Assembly: GCA_025058735.1 (NCBI GenBank)
Contig: JANXDX010000004.1
Location: 1 to 64,000 of the forward strand
Origin: Archaeoglobaceae archaeon
Lineage (GTDB): Archaea; Halobacteriota; Archaeoglobi; Archaeoglobales; Archaeoglobaceae
Direction: 5' to 3'
DNA length: 64,000 nucleotides
The position numbers and the translations under genes were made by a program. The notes below the pieces were generated by a model. The model did no database searches, had not been told where the DNA came from, and worked only from the letters and a program-made list of their open reading frames with translations. Below, in pieces: positions 26,154-34,722 of the stretch. Each line of letters starts with the position of its first letter. The first letter of the stretch is position 1.

Positions 26154-26520
26154 CCTTTATGTAAGCTAAGGAGGAAAAATTAGAGTTTCCCATCCTAAGG
26201 TTTTACTAATTTTTTTCTTTCACTTTTTAAAGATTTTAAGAGTAAACCCGTTGCTACAACTTTTGGTGCAAGTTCAGCTTTGATACTTATACTTAGTCAA
26301 TTCCACGTAAGACTCGCGGAAATTCTTATGGATTGACGAACAACTTCAACGTCTTTTTCGATTTTAAAAATTTAAAGCATTATTACTAACGTTCTAGAGC
26401 TCCTTATAATCTTGATAAAATAATATACAGTTTGAAAATCTGTAACTTTTGTACAACTTGTTCCAACTTTTAGTTCAGCAATCAAGTAAACAATCTTCAC
26501 CTTTTACTCTTCAACAAAAG

Positions 26521-26527
26521 CTTTATA
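26521..26527 (+). promoter_or_regulatory. TATA box of acyl-CoA dehydrogenase gene
   Basis: CTTTATA, preceded by AAAAG, is centred 24 bp before the ATG at 26548. It implies a leaderless message and decides between that ATG and the upstream one at 26449. Confidence 0.5.
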
Positions 26528-26547
26528 GCAGAAAAAAAATTGAGAAC

Positions 26548-27792
26548 ATGCTTGAAAACAACGTTCTTTTAAGTGAAGAAGAGACGAAGCTTAGAGAAGA
26601 GGTGAAAGAATTTGTCGCTAGCATAGATCCAGAGTTACTTAGGAAGATGGATAGAAATGAAGTAGATTATCCATTTGAATTTTTAAAAGTTGCAGCAGAG
26701 AAAAAATTATTAGGTTTGAGATTTCCAAAGGAGTACGGTGGAAGAGATTTAACTTGGGCTGCAGAAAGCGTTGCAGTTGAGGAAATAGGAGTGCTAGGAT
26801 ATGGTATTGGGTGCGCTTATTCAATGGTCAGCATAGTTGGTGAGGCTATAAACAGGTTTGGAAGTGAATGGCAGAAAGAAGAATTCCTGAAACCAATAAT
26901 AGGAGGTAAGAAGATATGCGCTGAAGGTTTAACTGAGCCAAGAGGAGGTAGTGATTTCTTTGGAACTACAACGAAAGCTGAAAAAAAGGGAAACATCTGG
27001 ATTCTAAATGGGCAGAAGAGGTTTATAGCAGGAGGAAAGGTTGCGGACTTTTACCTTCTTTATGCAAGAACAGACCCAAACGCTCCATCTCATAAAGCTT
27101 TGACAGCTTTCATAGTTGAAAAAGAGATGGGAGTAGAAGTTGAAGAAGTTTACAACCTTCTAGGCTTTAGAGGAATGGGTACTGCAAGGATAGTTTTGAA
27201 GAACGTTGAAGTTCCTGATGAATACGTTGTTGGAGAAGTAAATGGAGCTAGAGAAATATTCAATAGAATGATGATTCCAGAAAGATTAACTTCTGCTGCA
27301 GGTGCAGTTGGATTAGCTAGAGCTGCTTTAGAAATTGCTGTAAAGTATTCAGATAAAAGAAAAGCTTTTGGCAAAAAAATAAGAGAATTTCAGGGTGTAA
27401 GTTTTATGATTGCTGATGCCATTACTAAGCTTGATGCTGCAAGATCTTTAGTTTATACTGCAGCAAAAGCTTCAGATCTTTACGATGCTGGTTTTGGAAA
27501 TGATCCTAGAAGACTTGTAAGTGAGGCTAAGTACTTTGCAACAGAAGTTGGATGGGAGGTTGTAAACTTAGCTATGCAAATACTTGGAGGGATAGGATAT
27601 ACCCAAGTATATCCTGTTGAAAGGATGCTCAGAGATATGCGTTTAGGTACAATTTGGACTGGAAGCAATGAAATAATGAAGCTTCTAATTCAACATGAAA
27701 CTTATAAAATGATGGGTCTACCTTCGAAAGAAAGAGATTATGAAAAAGATGCCATGGACTGGTACAAGGAGTGGGAGAAAGTTTACGAGTAG
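26548..27792 (+). CDS. Acyl-CoA dehydrogenase
   Basis: FAD-dependent alpha,beta-oxidation of an acyl-CoA, the first step of beta-oxidation; electrons normally go to ETF. From the ATG at 26548 the protein has 414 residues. Features are LTEPRGGSDFFGTTTKAEK near 128, the FAD region KRKAFGKKIREFQGVSF near 270, and GGIGYTQVYPVERMLRDMR near 348. The usual catalytic Glu of the short- and medium-chain enzymes is replaced by Thr371 (IWTGSNEIM). A glutamate at 245 (IPERLTSAAG) sits where isovaleryl-CoA and long-chain dehydrogenases keep theirs. The enzyme is thus of that class, and a branched or long substrate is likely. No ETF gene is in the window. Confidence 0.93.
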   Translation: MLENNVLLSEEETKLREEVKEFVASIDPELLRKMDRNEVDYPFEFLKVAAEKKLLGLRFPKEYGGRDLTWAAESVAVEEIGVLGYGIGCAYSMVSIVGEAINRFGSEWQKEEFLKPIIGGKKICAEGLTEPRGGSDFFGTTTKAEKKGNIWILNGQKRFIAGGKVADFYLLYARTDPNAPSHKALTAFIVEKEMGVEVEEVYNLLGFRGMGTARIVLKNVEVPDEYVVGEVNGAREIFNRMMIPERLTSAAGAVGLARAALEIAVKYSDKRKAFGKKIREFQGVSFMIADAITKLDAARSLVYTAAKASDLYDAGFGNDPRRLVSEAKYFATEVGWEVVNLAMQILGGIGYTQVYPVERMLRDMRLGTIWTGSNEIMKLLIQHETYKMMGLPSKERDYEKDAMDWYKEWEKVYE

Positions 27793-28610
27793 ATCTTTAC
27801 ATTTATCCCTCTGTTTGCTAGATACTTTTTCAATTCTTTTATTTCTATTTCTCTGAAATGAAAAACACTTGCAGCTAAAACTGCATCTGCTTTTCCATAG
27901 ACTATTGCATCATAAAAATGTTCGAACTTTCCAGCTCCTCCAGATGCTATAACTGGTATTCTTACTTCTTCACTTATCGCCCTAGTTATAGGTATATCGT
28001 ATCCGAGCTTTGTTCCATCTCTATCAACAGAAGTCAAAAGTATCTCTCCTGCTCCGAGATCTTCAACTTTTTTTGCCCACTCAACTGCATCGAATCCAGT
28101 AGCTTTTTTACCTCCATAGATCATAACTTCATACCAAGCCCTTTTTCCATCTTCAAGTTCGATTACGTTCTTTTTTTCAGAAATTGAAAAGTTTCTCTTA
28201 CAATCTATTGCAGCTACAATTTTCTCACTTCCAAATTTCTCTGAAGCTCTTTTGATCAACTCAGGTTTAAGGAAAGCGGAGGTTCCAATTGAAACTTTGC
28301 TTGCACCTAAAGAGAGAATTTTTTCCATGTCTTCAACAGAACTGATCCCTCCACCTACTATGAGTGGTATAGATATTTTTTCAACTATCTTTTTTACAAC
28401 GTTAAGTACCGTTTTTCTTCCTTCTATTGAAGCTGATATATCTAAGAAGACGAGCTCGTCTGCACCCTCATCATTGTAACGTTTTGCTAGAGTTAAAGGA
28501 TCTCCTGCAATTCGAACGTTTTCAAATTCAACTCCTTTTACAACCATTTCTCCGTCTTTAAAAACTTTTACATCCAAGCACGGTATTACTCTTTTGAATT
28601 TCGTTTTCAT
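27783..28610 (-). CDS. hisF: Imidazole glycerol phosphate synthase, cyclase subunit
   Basis: The TIM-barrel cyclase subunit that, with glutaminase HisH, forms imidazole glycerol phosphate and AICAR. The 275-residue length is slightly above the usual. Catalytic aspartates are in [17 protein letters not shown]-type opening (Asp near 13) and [10 protein letters not shown] near 133. Phosphate-binding glycine loops are [10 protein letters not shown] near 80, and [13 protein letters not shown] and [12 protein letters not shown] near the end. It is monocistronic, lies just upstream of tRNA-Val on the other strand, and overlaps the acyl-CoA dehydrogenase end by 10 bp. HisH is not in the window. Confidence 0.96.
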   Translation of the reverse strand: MKTKFKRVIPCLDVKVFKDGEMVVKGVEFENVRIAGDPLTLAKRYNDEGADELVFLDISASIEGRKTVLNVVKKIVEKISIPLIVGGGISSVEDMEKILSLGASKVSIGTSAFLKPELIKRASEKFGSEKIVAAIDCKRNFSISEKKNVIELEDGKRAWYEVMIYGGKKATGFDAVEWAKKVEDLGAGEILLTSVDRDGTKLGYDIPITRAISEEVRIPVIASGGAGKFEHFYDAIVYGKADAVLAASVFHFREIEIKELKKYLANRGINVKIYS

Positions 28611-28681
28611 GACGACTTAAGCGTTACTCAGAATATAACCTTTTAGGGAAAAAGATAAAAACTTCCGCAGTAACTTGCAAT

Positions 28682-28753
28682 GGGCTCGTGGTCTAGTGGT
28701 ATGACGCCGTCTTCACACGGCGGAGGTCGAGGGTTCGAATCCCTCCGAGCCCA
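28682..28753 (+). tRNA. tRNA-Val (anticodon CAC)
   Basis: A 72-nt cloverleaf. The acceptor stem is GGGCTCG with CGAGCCC, and the D-arm contains GGTCTAGTGGTATGAC. The anticodon stem CCGTC/GGCGG includes one T-G wobble and gives loop TTCACAC with anticodon CAC. The T-arm is GAGGG-TTCGAAT-CCCTC, with discriminator A. It decodes GUG. No intron or encoded CCA is present. Confidence 0.95.
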
Positions 28754-28800
28754 TATTTTGCTTTAAAGTCTCTAAAGCTTCTTGTTGAAATATTTAAAAT

Positions 28801-28825
28801 CAGAGTTAAATTTTGTTTAACTCTG
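28801..28825. repeat. Perfect 10-bp inverted repeat downstream of tRNA-Val
   Basis: CAGAGTTAAA, loop TTTTG, TTTAACTCTG. The arms match exactly, 47 bp after the tRNA. No gene start is near on either strand, so a terminator-like or processing hairpin is more likely than an operator. A weaker 6-bp inverted repeat (ATCTGT and ACAGAT) follows near 28910. Confidence 0.55.
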
Positions 28826-29018
28826 TAAAATTTTCGTAGTAAACATTTTCAATCAAACTTTTCAAGCTTTCAATTTTTTCATTAAAAGTCAACTTACAAA
28901 TTTTATCTGTTTTTACAGATGAATTGAGTCTATGAAAGCTTGGCTGCTAAGATAAGAATTTTATGAGAATACCAACAGTGTTACTTCTCGTGTAGGTTTG
29001 AATCTGATTGCCAAAAGT

Positions 29019-29408
29019 TTAAAGATCGAAGCCCGCAAAGTCTGGGCTAAATTCGCCGAAGGTAGGATGAAAACTATCTATTAGTCCTAGCCAGAGTAAT
29101 AGTGGTAATAGATAATGAATTTCAGAGAAACTAATTGGCTTTGTACTATCTTTTATCGATTTTGCCAAATTTTCAAGCTCTTTAAGAGCTTTTAAAGCTT
29201 TATCATTTCCTTTTGGGGTTAAATAAATTTTTTTTGATTTAAAAAATAGTTTTTTGGATTCCTCAATTTTTACAAGACCTTTTTCTTCAAGATTTTTTAA
29301 AATTTTTTCTACTTCGCTCAGCTTGACTTTCAATACAGACGATACTTTTTTAGGATCGTTTGTACCTTTCAGCACCGCAACTAACACAGCATCTTCGAGT
29401 GAGAGCAT
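29019..29408 (-). CDS. Winged-helix DNA-binding regulator
   Basis: A 129-residue protein. Its first 75 residues form a winged helix: a helix at LEDAVLVAVLKGTND, a recognition region VSSVLKVKLSEVEKILKNLEEKGLVKIEE, and a wing with FKSKKIYLTPKGN. The last 50 residues include a hydrophobic segment (IHYLLPLLLWLGLI) and an acidic, Phe-rich end, which may serve as a dimerisation or sensor part. The ligand is unknown. The upstream region carries a 16-bp imperfect inverted repeat at 29493-29543 that could be its own operator. Confidence 0.7.
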   Translation of the reverse strand: MLSLEDAVLVAVLKGTNDPKKVSSVLKVKLSEVEKILKNLEEKGLVKIEESKKLFFKSKKIYLTPKGNDKALKALKELENLAKSIKDSTKPISFSEIHYLLPLLLWLGLIDSFHPTFGEFSPDFAGFDL

Positions 29409-29492
29409 AGATCATGTAGTCTCAAGATTTAAAAAAACATCTCAAAAAATTTACAACTAAAGACCACTTTTACTTTCTACGATGCAAAAACT

Positions 29493-29543
29493 AGTTGCTT
29501 AAAACTTATGGTTTAAATGTCATTTCCTAAGTTTTTAGCAACT
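29493..29543. repeat. 16-bp inverted repeat upstream of regulator gene
   Basis: Left arm AGTTGCTTAAAACTTA (29493-29508) and right arm TAAGTTTTTAGCAACT (29528-29543) pair with one mismatch across a 19-base spacer. It lies between two minus-strand genes, after the exporter stop (29563) and 85 bp before the regulator start (29408). It could be an operator, a terminator hairpin, or the ends of a tiny mobile element. Confidence 0.65.
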
Positions 29544-29562
29544 GTAAATTCTAAATTTTGAC

Positions 29563-30540
29563 TCAACTTTGCTTAACGTTTGAAGTAACGTAGTTAAAAG
29601 TTGTAACAACGATCGCAACTACTATCGGTGCTAAGAAAAAACCTTTTATCCCAGCAACTAATCCACCACCTATAAAAGCTAACATTAAAAGTACTGGGTG
29701 AATTTTAGCTCTTGTACCAACAAAATACGGTCTAATAAAGAGTTCTGGGATCATGTAAAAAAAGATCACTCCTATGATTAAGAAAGTGACCCCTGTCCAG
29801 AGGTCTTTCAAGATCAAGTACACACCTACTGGTAATATCACCATCCATTCTGCAAAGACTGGTATGAGTGCAGCTAGAAACATCAATGCGGAAAGCAATG
29901 GAGCAAACGGAACTTTGAAAATTATAAAGAATGGTAAACTAGCTAAACCCATCAACAGAGCAAAGACAAAGTTTCCAAACCATAGAGAAGTTAAAGTTTT
30001 ATCAACTTCAAAAATAAACTTCTTCAGATCTTCTCTTCTCTCTTCTGGAACGATGTACACAACTCTACTGAAGATGTGTTCCGAAGATGTCAAAAAATAG
30101 TAACAGACTATAGCAGATATTAAAAAGTTTAGAAGGATCAGGACCGCACCAGTTGTAAGTTCAACTGCTGAACCGCTTAATCTATTTTGAAGGTAGTTGA
30201 AGATCGATTCGATGTAACTATGGATCCTCTCATCGATCTTGATTCCATGTTTTTCTAAGGTCTCAGCGAAGTATTGTTGATACTCTTTCAAGTGCGTCAG
30301 AACGTAGATCGCTTGACTTATACCTGTGTAAACTCCGTAGAACAGTAAGAAAAAAACTGGTATTACTATGATCAAAGTTGCGAAGAGGGATGAGAATGGT
30401 ATATTTTTCAACTTATTTTTTATCGGCTTTGCGGCGTAAGCAAAAGCCATACCCATGATTATCCCATCAAAAAGCGGTGAAAAAAAGTAAGCTACGGCTA
30501 AAACTAAGATTATCATTATCAAAACTCCTAACCATTTCAC
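29563..30540 (-). CDS. AI-2E family (UPF0118) membrane transporter
   Basis: A 325-residue polytopic membrane protein of the AI-2E/UPF0118 family. It has about eight hydrophobic segments, with the soluble region between them at about 70-135 (QYFAETLEKHGIKIDERIHSYIESIFNY). The family ends with IPELFIRPYFVGTRAKIHPVLLMLAFIGGG and ends in a glycine-rich helix, all visible. Members export small molecules or act as Na+(Li+)/H+ antiporters; which applies here is unknown. The start is a GTG at 30540. The gene is followed by an inverted repeat and a winged-helix regulator on the same strand. Confidence 0.88.
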   Translation of the reverse strand: MKWLGVLIMIILVLAVAYFFSPLFDGIIMGMAFAYAAKPIKNKLKNIPFSSLFATLIIVIPVFFLLFYGVYTGISQAIYVLTHLKEYQQYFAETLEKHGIKIDERIHSYIESIFNYLQNRLSGSAVELTTGAVLILLNFLISAIVCYYFLTSSEHIFSRVVYIVPEERREDLKKFIFEVDKTLTSLWFGNFVFALLMGLASLPFFIIFKVPFAPLLSALMFLAALIPVFAEWMVILPVGVYLILKDLWTGVTFLIIGVIFFYMIPELFIRPYFVGTRAKIHPVLLMLAFIGGGLVAGIKGFFLAPIVVAIVVTTFNYVTSNVKQS

Positions 30541-30673
30541 GTATAAGATAAACTTTGATTAAATATTTTGTGTTTGTTGCGAGTTATCAAACTGTACTAT
30601 AATAAATAAAAATTTTTATATTTATTTATATAAATTAAATAAATGTTATTAGTCAAAAACTTTTTATTTACAG

Positions 30674-30850
30674 GTGAACTTGGAAGTGTCCAAATTTAGA
30701 CTTCCATACGTTGATGTAAAAGTTGCGAAATGTAAAGGTAGTTTATCGATCCACGACTCGAGTCATAAAGCAGGAGTTAGGAACTTTTCAACTGAAGTCG
30801 ATATAAAAGTGACGTTTGATCTGTTAAGGTTTTATGAAAAGCGTTTTTAA
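30674..30850 (+). CDS. Possible small protein (58 residues) before the nuclease
   Basis: A GTG-start frame of 58 codons, too short for most ORF callers. It opens VNLEVSKFRLPYVDVKV and ends DLLRFYEKRF. The sequence alternates hydrophobic and polar residues, as in beta strands, with one Cys and three His. Its end overlaps the start of the secreted nuclease gene by 17 bases in another frame, a common arrangement for coupled genes here. I recognise no family, and the ribosome site (AGGTG) overlaps the start, so expression is uncertain. Confidence 0.35.
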   Translation: MNLEVSKFRLPYVDVKVAKCKGSLSIHDSSHKAGVRNFSTEVDIKVTFDLLRFYEKRF

Positions 30851-31334
30851 ATATAAGGTTCTGCTGATGATCTTTGTTCTCTTCTCCTCCTGCATTCAGT
30901 ATGAGGCTTTAGTAGTTGAAGTGATCGATGGAGATACGATGAAAGTTTATATTGATGAAAAAGTTGAATTTGTAAGAATCTTGGGAATAGATTGCCCAGA
31001 AATAAAATTGGAAAAAAATAGACCAGAAAAGTTTGAAAATATATCAGCAGAAAATTTAACTTATTGGGCTTTTGTTGCCAAAAATTTCACAAAAAATTTG
31101 GTTGAAGGGAAAAGGATCAAGTTTTCTTACGATCATTTCTCAGATAAAAGGGATCAGTACAACAGAATACTAGCGTACGTCTACGTTGACGGAGTTGATG
31201 TTGGTTCTGAGATTATAAAGAATGGCCTTGCAAGGGTTTATGTTGAAGCAGAGTTTTTAAAGATGAGAGAATATTTGAAGCTACAAGATGAAGCTAAAAA
31301 AAGAAAAGCTGGCTTATGGAGTGAATTGAAATGA
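30834..31334 (+). CDS. Secreted thermonuclease-family nuclease (lipoprotein-like)
   Basis: A 166-residue protein with a signal sequence of about 20 residues ending LFSSC, a possible lipobox, followed by a staphylococcal-nuclease domain. The catalytic set is VIDGDTMKVYI (Asp), EFVRILGIDCPEIK (Arg and Asp), and DKRDQYNRILAYVYVDG (Arg of the Ca2+ nuclease). These degrade DNA or RNA with Ca2+. Location outside the cytoplasmic membrane is inferred from the signal. The last four bases overlap the glycosyltransferase gene, so the nuclease is in an operon with membrane glycosylation-type proteins. Confidence 0.88.
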   Translation: MKSVFKYKVLLMIFVLFSSCIQYEALVVEVIDGDTMKVYIDEKVEFVRILGIDCPEIKLEKNRPEKFENISAENLTYWAFVAKNFTKNLVEGKRIKFSYDHFSDKRDQYNRILAYVYVDGVDVGSEIIKNGLARVYVEAEFLKMREYLKLQDEAKKRKAGLWSELK

Positions 31335-32899
31335 AAGTTAGTATAATTTTGCCAGCGTACAACGAAGCTGAAAGACTGGAGAAAGCTGTTAAAGAAGTCA
31401 AGAATGTAGCAGAAAAGATTGGATACGATTTCGAAATATTGATAGCTGAAGATGGCTCAAAAGATGGGACTGACAAAATTGCTGCAGAGATTGCAAAAAA
31501 AGATTTGAAAGTAAAACATCTACACAGCGATGAAAGACTTGGAAGGGGAAGGGCTTTGATGAATGCCATTAGAAAATCTGAAGGGGACATTGTAGTTTTC
31601 ATGGACGTGGATCTGTCTACAGATCTGTCTCATCTAAAAGATCTCATCGATGCAATTTTGATAGAAAAATACGACATATCGATCGGTTCTAGGTTAATGA
31701 AAAGTAGCTCAGTTGAGAGACCTTTAAAGAGAGAGCTTGCTTCGAGAATATACAACTTTCTTGTTAGGTTTCTATTAGGATCAAAAGTGAGGGACCATCA
31801 ATGTGGCTTTAAAGCTTTTAAAAAAGATGTTGCATTAAAAGTTGGAGAAAAAGCAAAGGATAACCACTGGTTTTGGGATACAGAAGTTCTAGTGCTGGCT
31901 CAAAGAGATGGATACAAGATCAAAGAGATACCAGTCAAGTGGAAGCATGGTGGAAAAACTAAAGTAGATCTGACAAGAGATTCAATTTACATGCTTTTTC
32001 AATTGTTAAGAATGTTTTTTAGTGAGAAAAAAAGAAAAATTCTAGTTTTTTCAACATTTTTAGCAATTTTCATAATTCTTTCTTTAATTTATCTTTCATC
32101 TCATTCATTTTTTGATTATTTTCTAAATATTAAGCTAGATCTAGTTCTGATCGCTTTTCTTGTTTGTCTTTTTTCTTTCGCTTTGAGAGGTTTTAGATAT
32201 TCTTACATTTTGAACAAAAGCGGAGCTAAAAATAGCATCTTCCTATCTACTGCAGCTATAAGTATAGGTCAAACGATAAACGTTTTGACGCCGATTAGGA
32301 TCGGTGATCTTGCAAGGGCTTATGTTTTATCTAAGCAAAAGATATCTTACGAACTCTCTCTTGGAAGTTTAGCTACTGAAAGGTTTTTCGATGTAGCTAC
32401 AGTTTCTTTCTTAGCAATCGTTTCATCAGCTTACCTTGGAATATCGACCGGTGAAATATACTATGGATTAGCTTTTACAGTCTTGATAATAATAATAATT
32501 TTATCTTTGTCTAAAATGGAAAATTTCGTTGGAAGGATCTTTAGAGCTGCAAAAAAAAGTATTAATAGAAAAGATTTTTTTGTGATCTTCTCTTTATCAA
32601 TTTTTGTATGGCTTTCAGATGTTTTTATATGTTATTTGATACTTAGCAGTTTTTTTTCGAACTTTCCTCTAGCAACTCTAGCTGTAGCGGTTGGAAATAT
32701 AGTAAAAGCTATTCCAATAACTCCAGGTGGTATAGGAACTTACGAGGCAGCTTTAGTTGCGATACTCAGTAGAAGTTTTGATCTAGGTTTAGCGACGGTA
32801 GTTGCAATAGTTGATCATGCGATCAAGAACATCACAACAATTCTCTTAGGTATTATTTCTATGCTCCTTTTAAACATCAAATTGAAAGATTTGAGATGA
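31331..32899 (+). CDS. Glycosyltransferase family 2 fused to LPG-synthase-type membrane domain (AglD-like)
   Basis: A 522-residue fusion. Residues 1-235 are a GT2 dolichol-phosphate sugar transferase: ILPAYNEAERLEKAV, LIAEDGSKDGT, VFMDVDLSTDL (the DxD motif), and HQCGFKAFKKD. Residues 240-515 form about eight membrane helices of the flippase-like family, with the signature VGNIVKAIPITPGGIGTYEAAL near 460. The pair is the layout of haloarchaeal AglD, which adds a sugar to dolichol phosphate in N-glycosylation. Sugar identity is unknown. It overlaps the DUF2298 gene by four bases. Confidence 0.9.
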   Translation: MKVSIILPAYNEAERLEKAVKEVKNVAEKIGYDFEILIAEDGSKDGTDKIAAEIAKKDLKVKHLHSDERLGRGRALMNAIRKSEGDIVVFMDVDLSTDLSHLKDLIDAILIEKYDISIGSRLMKSSSVERPLKRELASRIYNFLVRFLLGSKVRDHQCGFKAFKKDVALKVGEKAKDNHWFWDTEVLVLAQRDGYKIKEIPVKWKHGGKTKVDLTRDSIYMLFQLLRMFFSEKKRKILVFSTFLAIFIILSLIYLSSHSFFDYFLNIKLDLVLIAFLVCLFSFALRGFRYSYILNKSGAKNSIFLSTAAISIGQTINVLTPIRIGDLARAYVLSKQKISYELSLGSLATERFFDVATVSFLAIVSSAYLGISTGEIYYGLAFTVLIIIIILSLSKMENFVGRIFRAAKKSINRKDFFVIFSLSIFVWLSDVFICYLILSSFFSNFPLATLAVAVGNIVKAIPITPGGIGTYEAALVAILSRSFDLGLATVVAIVDHAIKNITTILLGIISMLLLNIKLKDLR

Positions 32900-34722
32900 T
32901 TGAAGCCGCAGTCTTTTACGCAACATCTCTCCTCATAACTCAAATTTTTAGAAAATATTTCAGTTATGCTATAGCCAGAGCTTTTTCTCTTCTTTTTTTA
33001 TCTCTTTCAACCTACACTTTATCTATTTTTATTCCATTCAAGATCTCTTTTTACATTTCTTTTGCAGTTATTTTATCTTTGTCAATATATTACTATATTA
33101 AATTATATTATTTTAATATATTAGAAAAGTCTGAGATCGTATTTGCAGCCGTTTACACTTTCTTTTTGACTTTGAGATATATGGATCCGACGATCTTCGA
33201 TTCTGAAAAATTCATGGACATGGCAATAGTAAATTCGATCTTGAAAGCAAAGTCTATGCATCCAAACGATCCATTTCTAGCAGGTTTCAAACTCGACTGC
33301 TATTACTACTTCGGCCACGTAATTGCTGCAGTTATAGTACTTCTATCTTTTTCACCTCCAGAGGTTGGATACAATATAGCTGTTGCAGCTATTCCAGCGT
33401 ATTCAGCTCTACTTTTCTTTGAATTATCAAAGTCAATTAGATTTTTAACTCTAGCTTTATTTTCTGGAAACCTTTACTCGGTTGTTGATTTCTTTAACAG
33501 GTTTGTGAATTCGAAACCGATCGATATCCTCTACTACTGGAACTCTACAAGGGTTATTGAAGGTACGATAAACGAATTTCCGTACTTCAGTTTTATCCAC
33601 GCTGACTTGCATGCGCATGTAATAGCAATTTTTCTAAAAATACTTCTTTTCTCCCTTATTTTAAGAAAAAACTATTTTCCAACAACTTTAACACTCTTTG
33701 CAATCTTTGCAACAAATTCTTGGGACTATCCATTAGCTTTTCTGCTTGTTTTACTAATTTCATTTACAGAAAAAGATAAGAAATTGTTATACTATTCTTT
33801 CTTCTCCTTTTTACTCGTAATACCTTTTTATCTGTCGATGAACTTTCCGGCAGCAAAAATCTTTTTGTCTACAGAGAAAACAGATCCGGTTCAATTCTTG
33901 ATGTACGCATTTTTCCCAATTTCACTTTGTTACCTCTTACTTAGACAGAAAATAGTGATTGTAACTTCCATACCTGCTTTCATAATTTCTCCTATTCTAG
34001 CAATTGTCTCACCACTTTTAACCTCAGCTCTGATAAATTTAAAAAAAGATTCCAGAGAAGCTTTTTTAATAGCTTCAGTAGTCTCTTTTGCTTTACCAGA
34101 ATTCTTAGCAATAGAAAGTAGAATGAATACTGTTTTTAAGTTCTACCTCTTTGCCTGGATTTCAGCATATTTATATATATCTCTAAAATTTAATTCAAAT
34201 AAAAAATGGAAGAATATTATTGTAAATATTTTATTAATTTTATCTTTAATTTATCCGATCGCTGCAACCCCTGTAAGGTACCATGGGTTTGAGAACACTT
34301 TAGACGGTATGTACTTTCTAAAATACTACGGAGAGTATGAAGCTGTAAAATGGCTTCAGGGTAAAGATGGAATAATAATAGAGGAAGGGTGTTCAAAGAT
34401 CTTATGCGGTTACAGCTACGCTGGAAGAGTAGCAGCTTTTACTGGAAATCCGGCTGTAGTTGCTTGGACAAATCATGAATTTTCTTGGCGTAGAAATCTT
34501 GAAGTTTTAATCGAAAGATCGAAAGACGTTGAAAGCTTTTACAGAGCAGAAAATTGTGAAGATATGTACAAAATTATAGAAAAATATAATATAAAATATA
34601 TTTTTGTTGGAGTTGAAGAAATAAAAACCTTCGATGTAGATCCAAAGAAGTTTGAAAATTGCTTTGAAGTAGTTTTTAAACATGGAAACGCTGTAATTTT
34701 TACAAAAAATAGATCAGCGTAG
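32896..34722 (+). CDS. DUF2298 multi-pass membrane protein
   Basis: A 608-residue protein with about twelve hydrophobic helices. It carries the DUF2298 hallmark: DSEKFMDMAIVNSILKA near 107 followed by MHPNDPFLAGFKLDCYYYFGH, and HADLHAHV near 235. The arrangement resembles GT-C glycosyltransferases, in which such acidic and His loops outside the membrane handle lipid-linked sugar, but function is not established. The last 130 residues (WLQGKDGIIIEEGC, then ENCEDMYKIIEKYNIKYIFVG) are soluble. It follows the AglD-like gene with a 4-base overlap. The 3' end overlaps the M20 peptidase gene by 9 bp. Confidence 0.87.
   Translation: MIEAAVFYATSLLITQIFRKYFSYAIARAFSLLFLSLSTYTLSIFIPFKISFYISFAVILSLSIYYYIKLYYFNILEKSEIVFAAVYTFFLTLRYMDPTIFDSEKFMDMAIVNSILKAKSMHPNDPFLAGFKLDCYYYFGHVIAAVIVLLSFSPPEVGYNIAVAAIPAYSALLFFELSKSIRFLTLALFSGNLYSVVDFFNRFVNSKPIDILYYWNSTRVIEGTINEFPYFSFIHADLHAHVIAIFLKILLFSLILRKNYFPTTLTLFAIFATNSWDYPLAFLLVLLISFTEKDKKLLYYSFFSFLLVIPFYLSMNFPAAKIFLSTEKTDPVQFLMYAFFPISLCYLLLRQKIVIVTSIPAFIISPILAIVSPLLTSALINLKKDSREAFLIASVVSFALPEFLAIESRMNTVFKFYLFAWISAYLYISLKFNSNKKWKNIIVNILLILSLIYPIAATPVRYHGFENTLDGMYFLKYYGEYEAVKWLQGKDGIIIEEGCSKILCGYSYAGRVAAFTGNPAVVAWTNHEFSWRRNLEVLIERSKDVESFYRAENCEDMYKIIEKYNIKYIFVGVEEIKTFDVDPKKFENCFEVVFKHGNAVIFTKNRSA

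Larger units (their letters stand above)
25726..26547. other. Long intergenic region with decayed reading frames
   Basis: An 822-bp gap upstream of the acyl-CoA dehydrogenase. The base composition is closer to coding DNA than to the A/T tracts elsewhere. Protein-like fragments occur in several frames: a 41-codon minus-strand frame at 26028-26153 (TTG start, contains EIEYLMEYLSDRDE), a minus-strand piece near 26230-26290 with KAELAPKVVATGLLL, and a plus-strand 61-codon frame ending at 25956. None is intact or recognised. A TATA box for the next gene lies at its end. No RNA fold or repeat array was found. Confidence 0.5.

Noticed and set aside
26108-26175. ATGATGA resembling a C box of a C/D guide RNA.
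   Set aside because: No CTGA D box follows at a suitable distance, and no terminal stem is visible.
26449-26547. An N-terminal extension of the acyl-CoA dehydrogenase by 33 residues.
   Set aside because: The extension is Gln/Ser/Lys-rich, unlike the family, and a TATA box within it places transcription start at the ATG at 26548.
30541-30673. A/T-rich stretch before the small 58-residue frame as a hidden gene or RNA.
   Set aside because: Only T- and A-rich promoter-like sequence is visible, with no coding or foldable structure.
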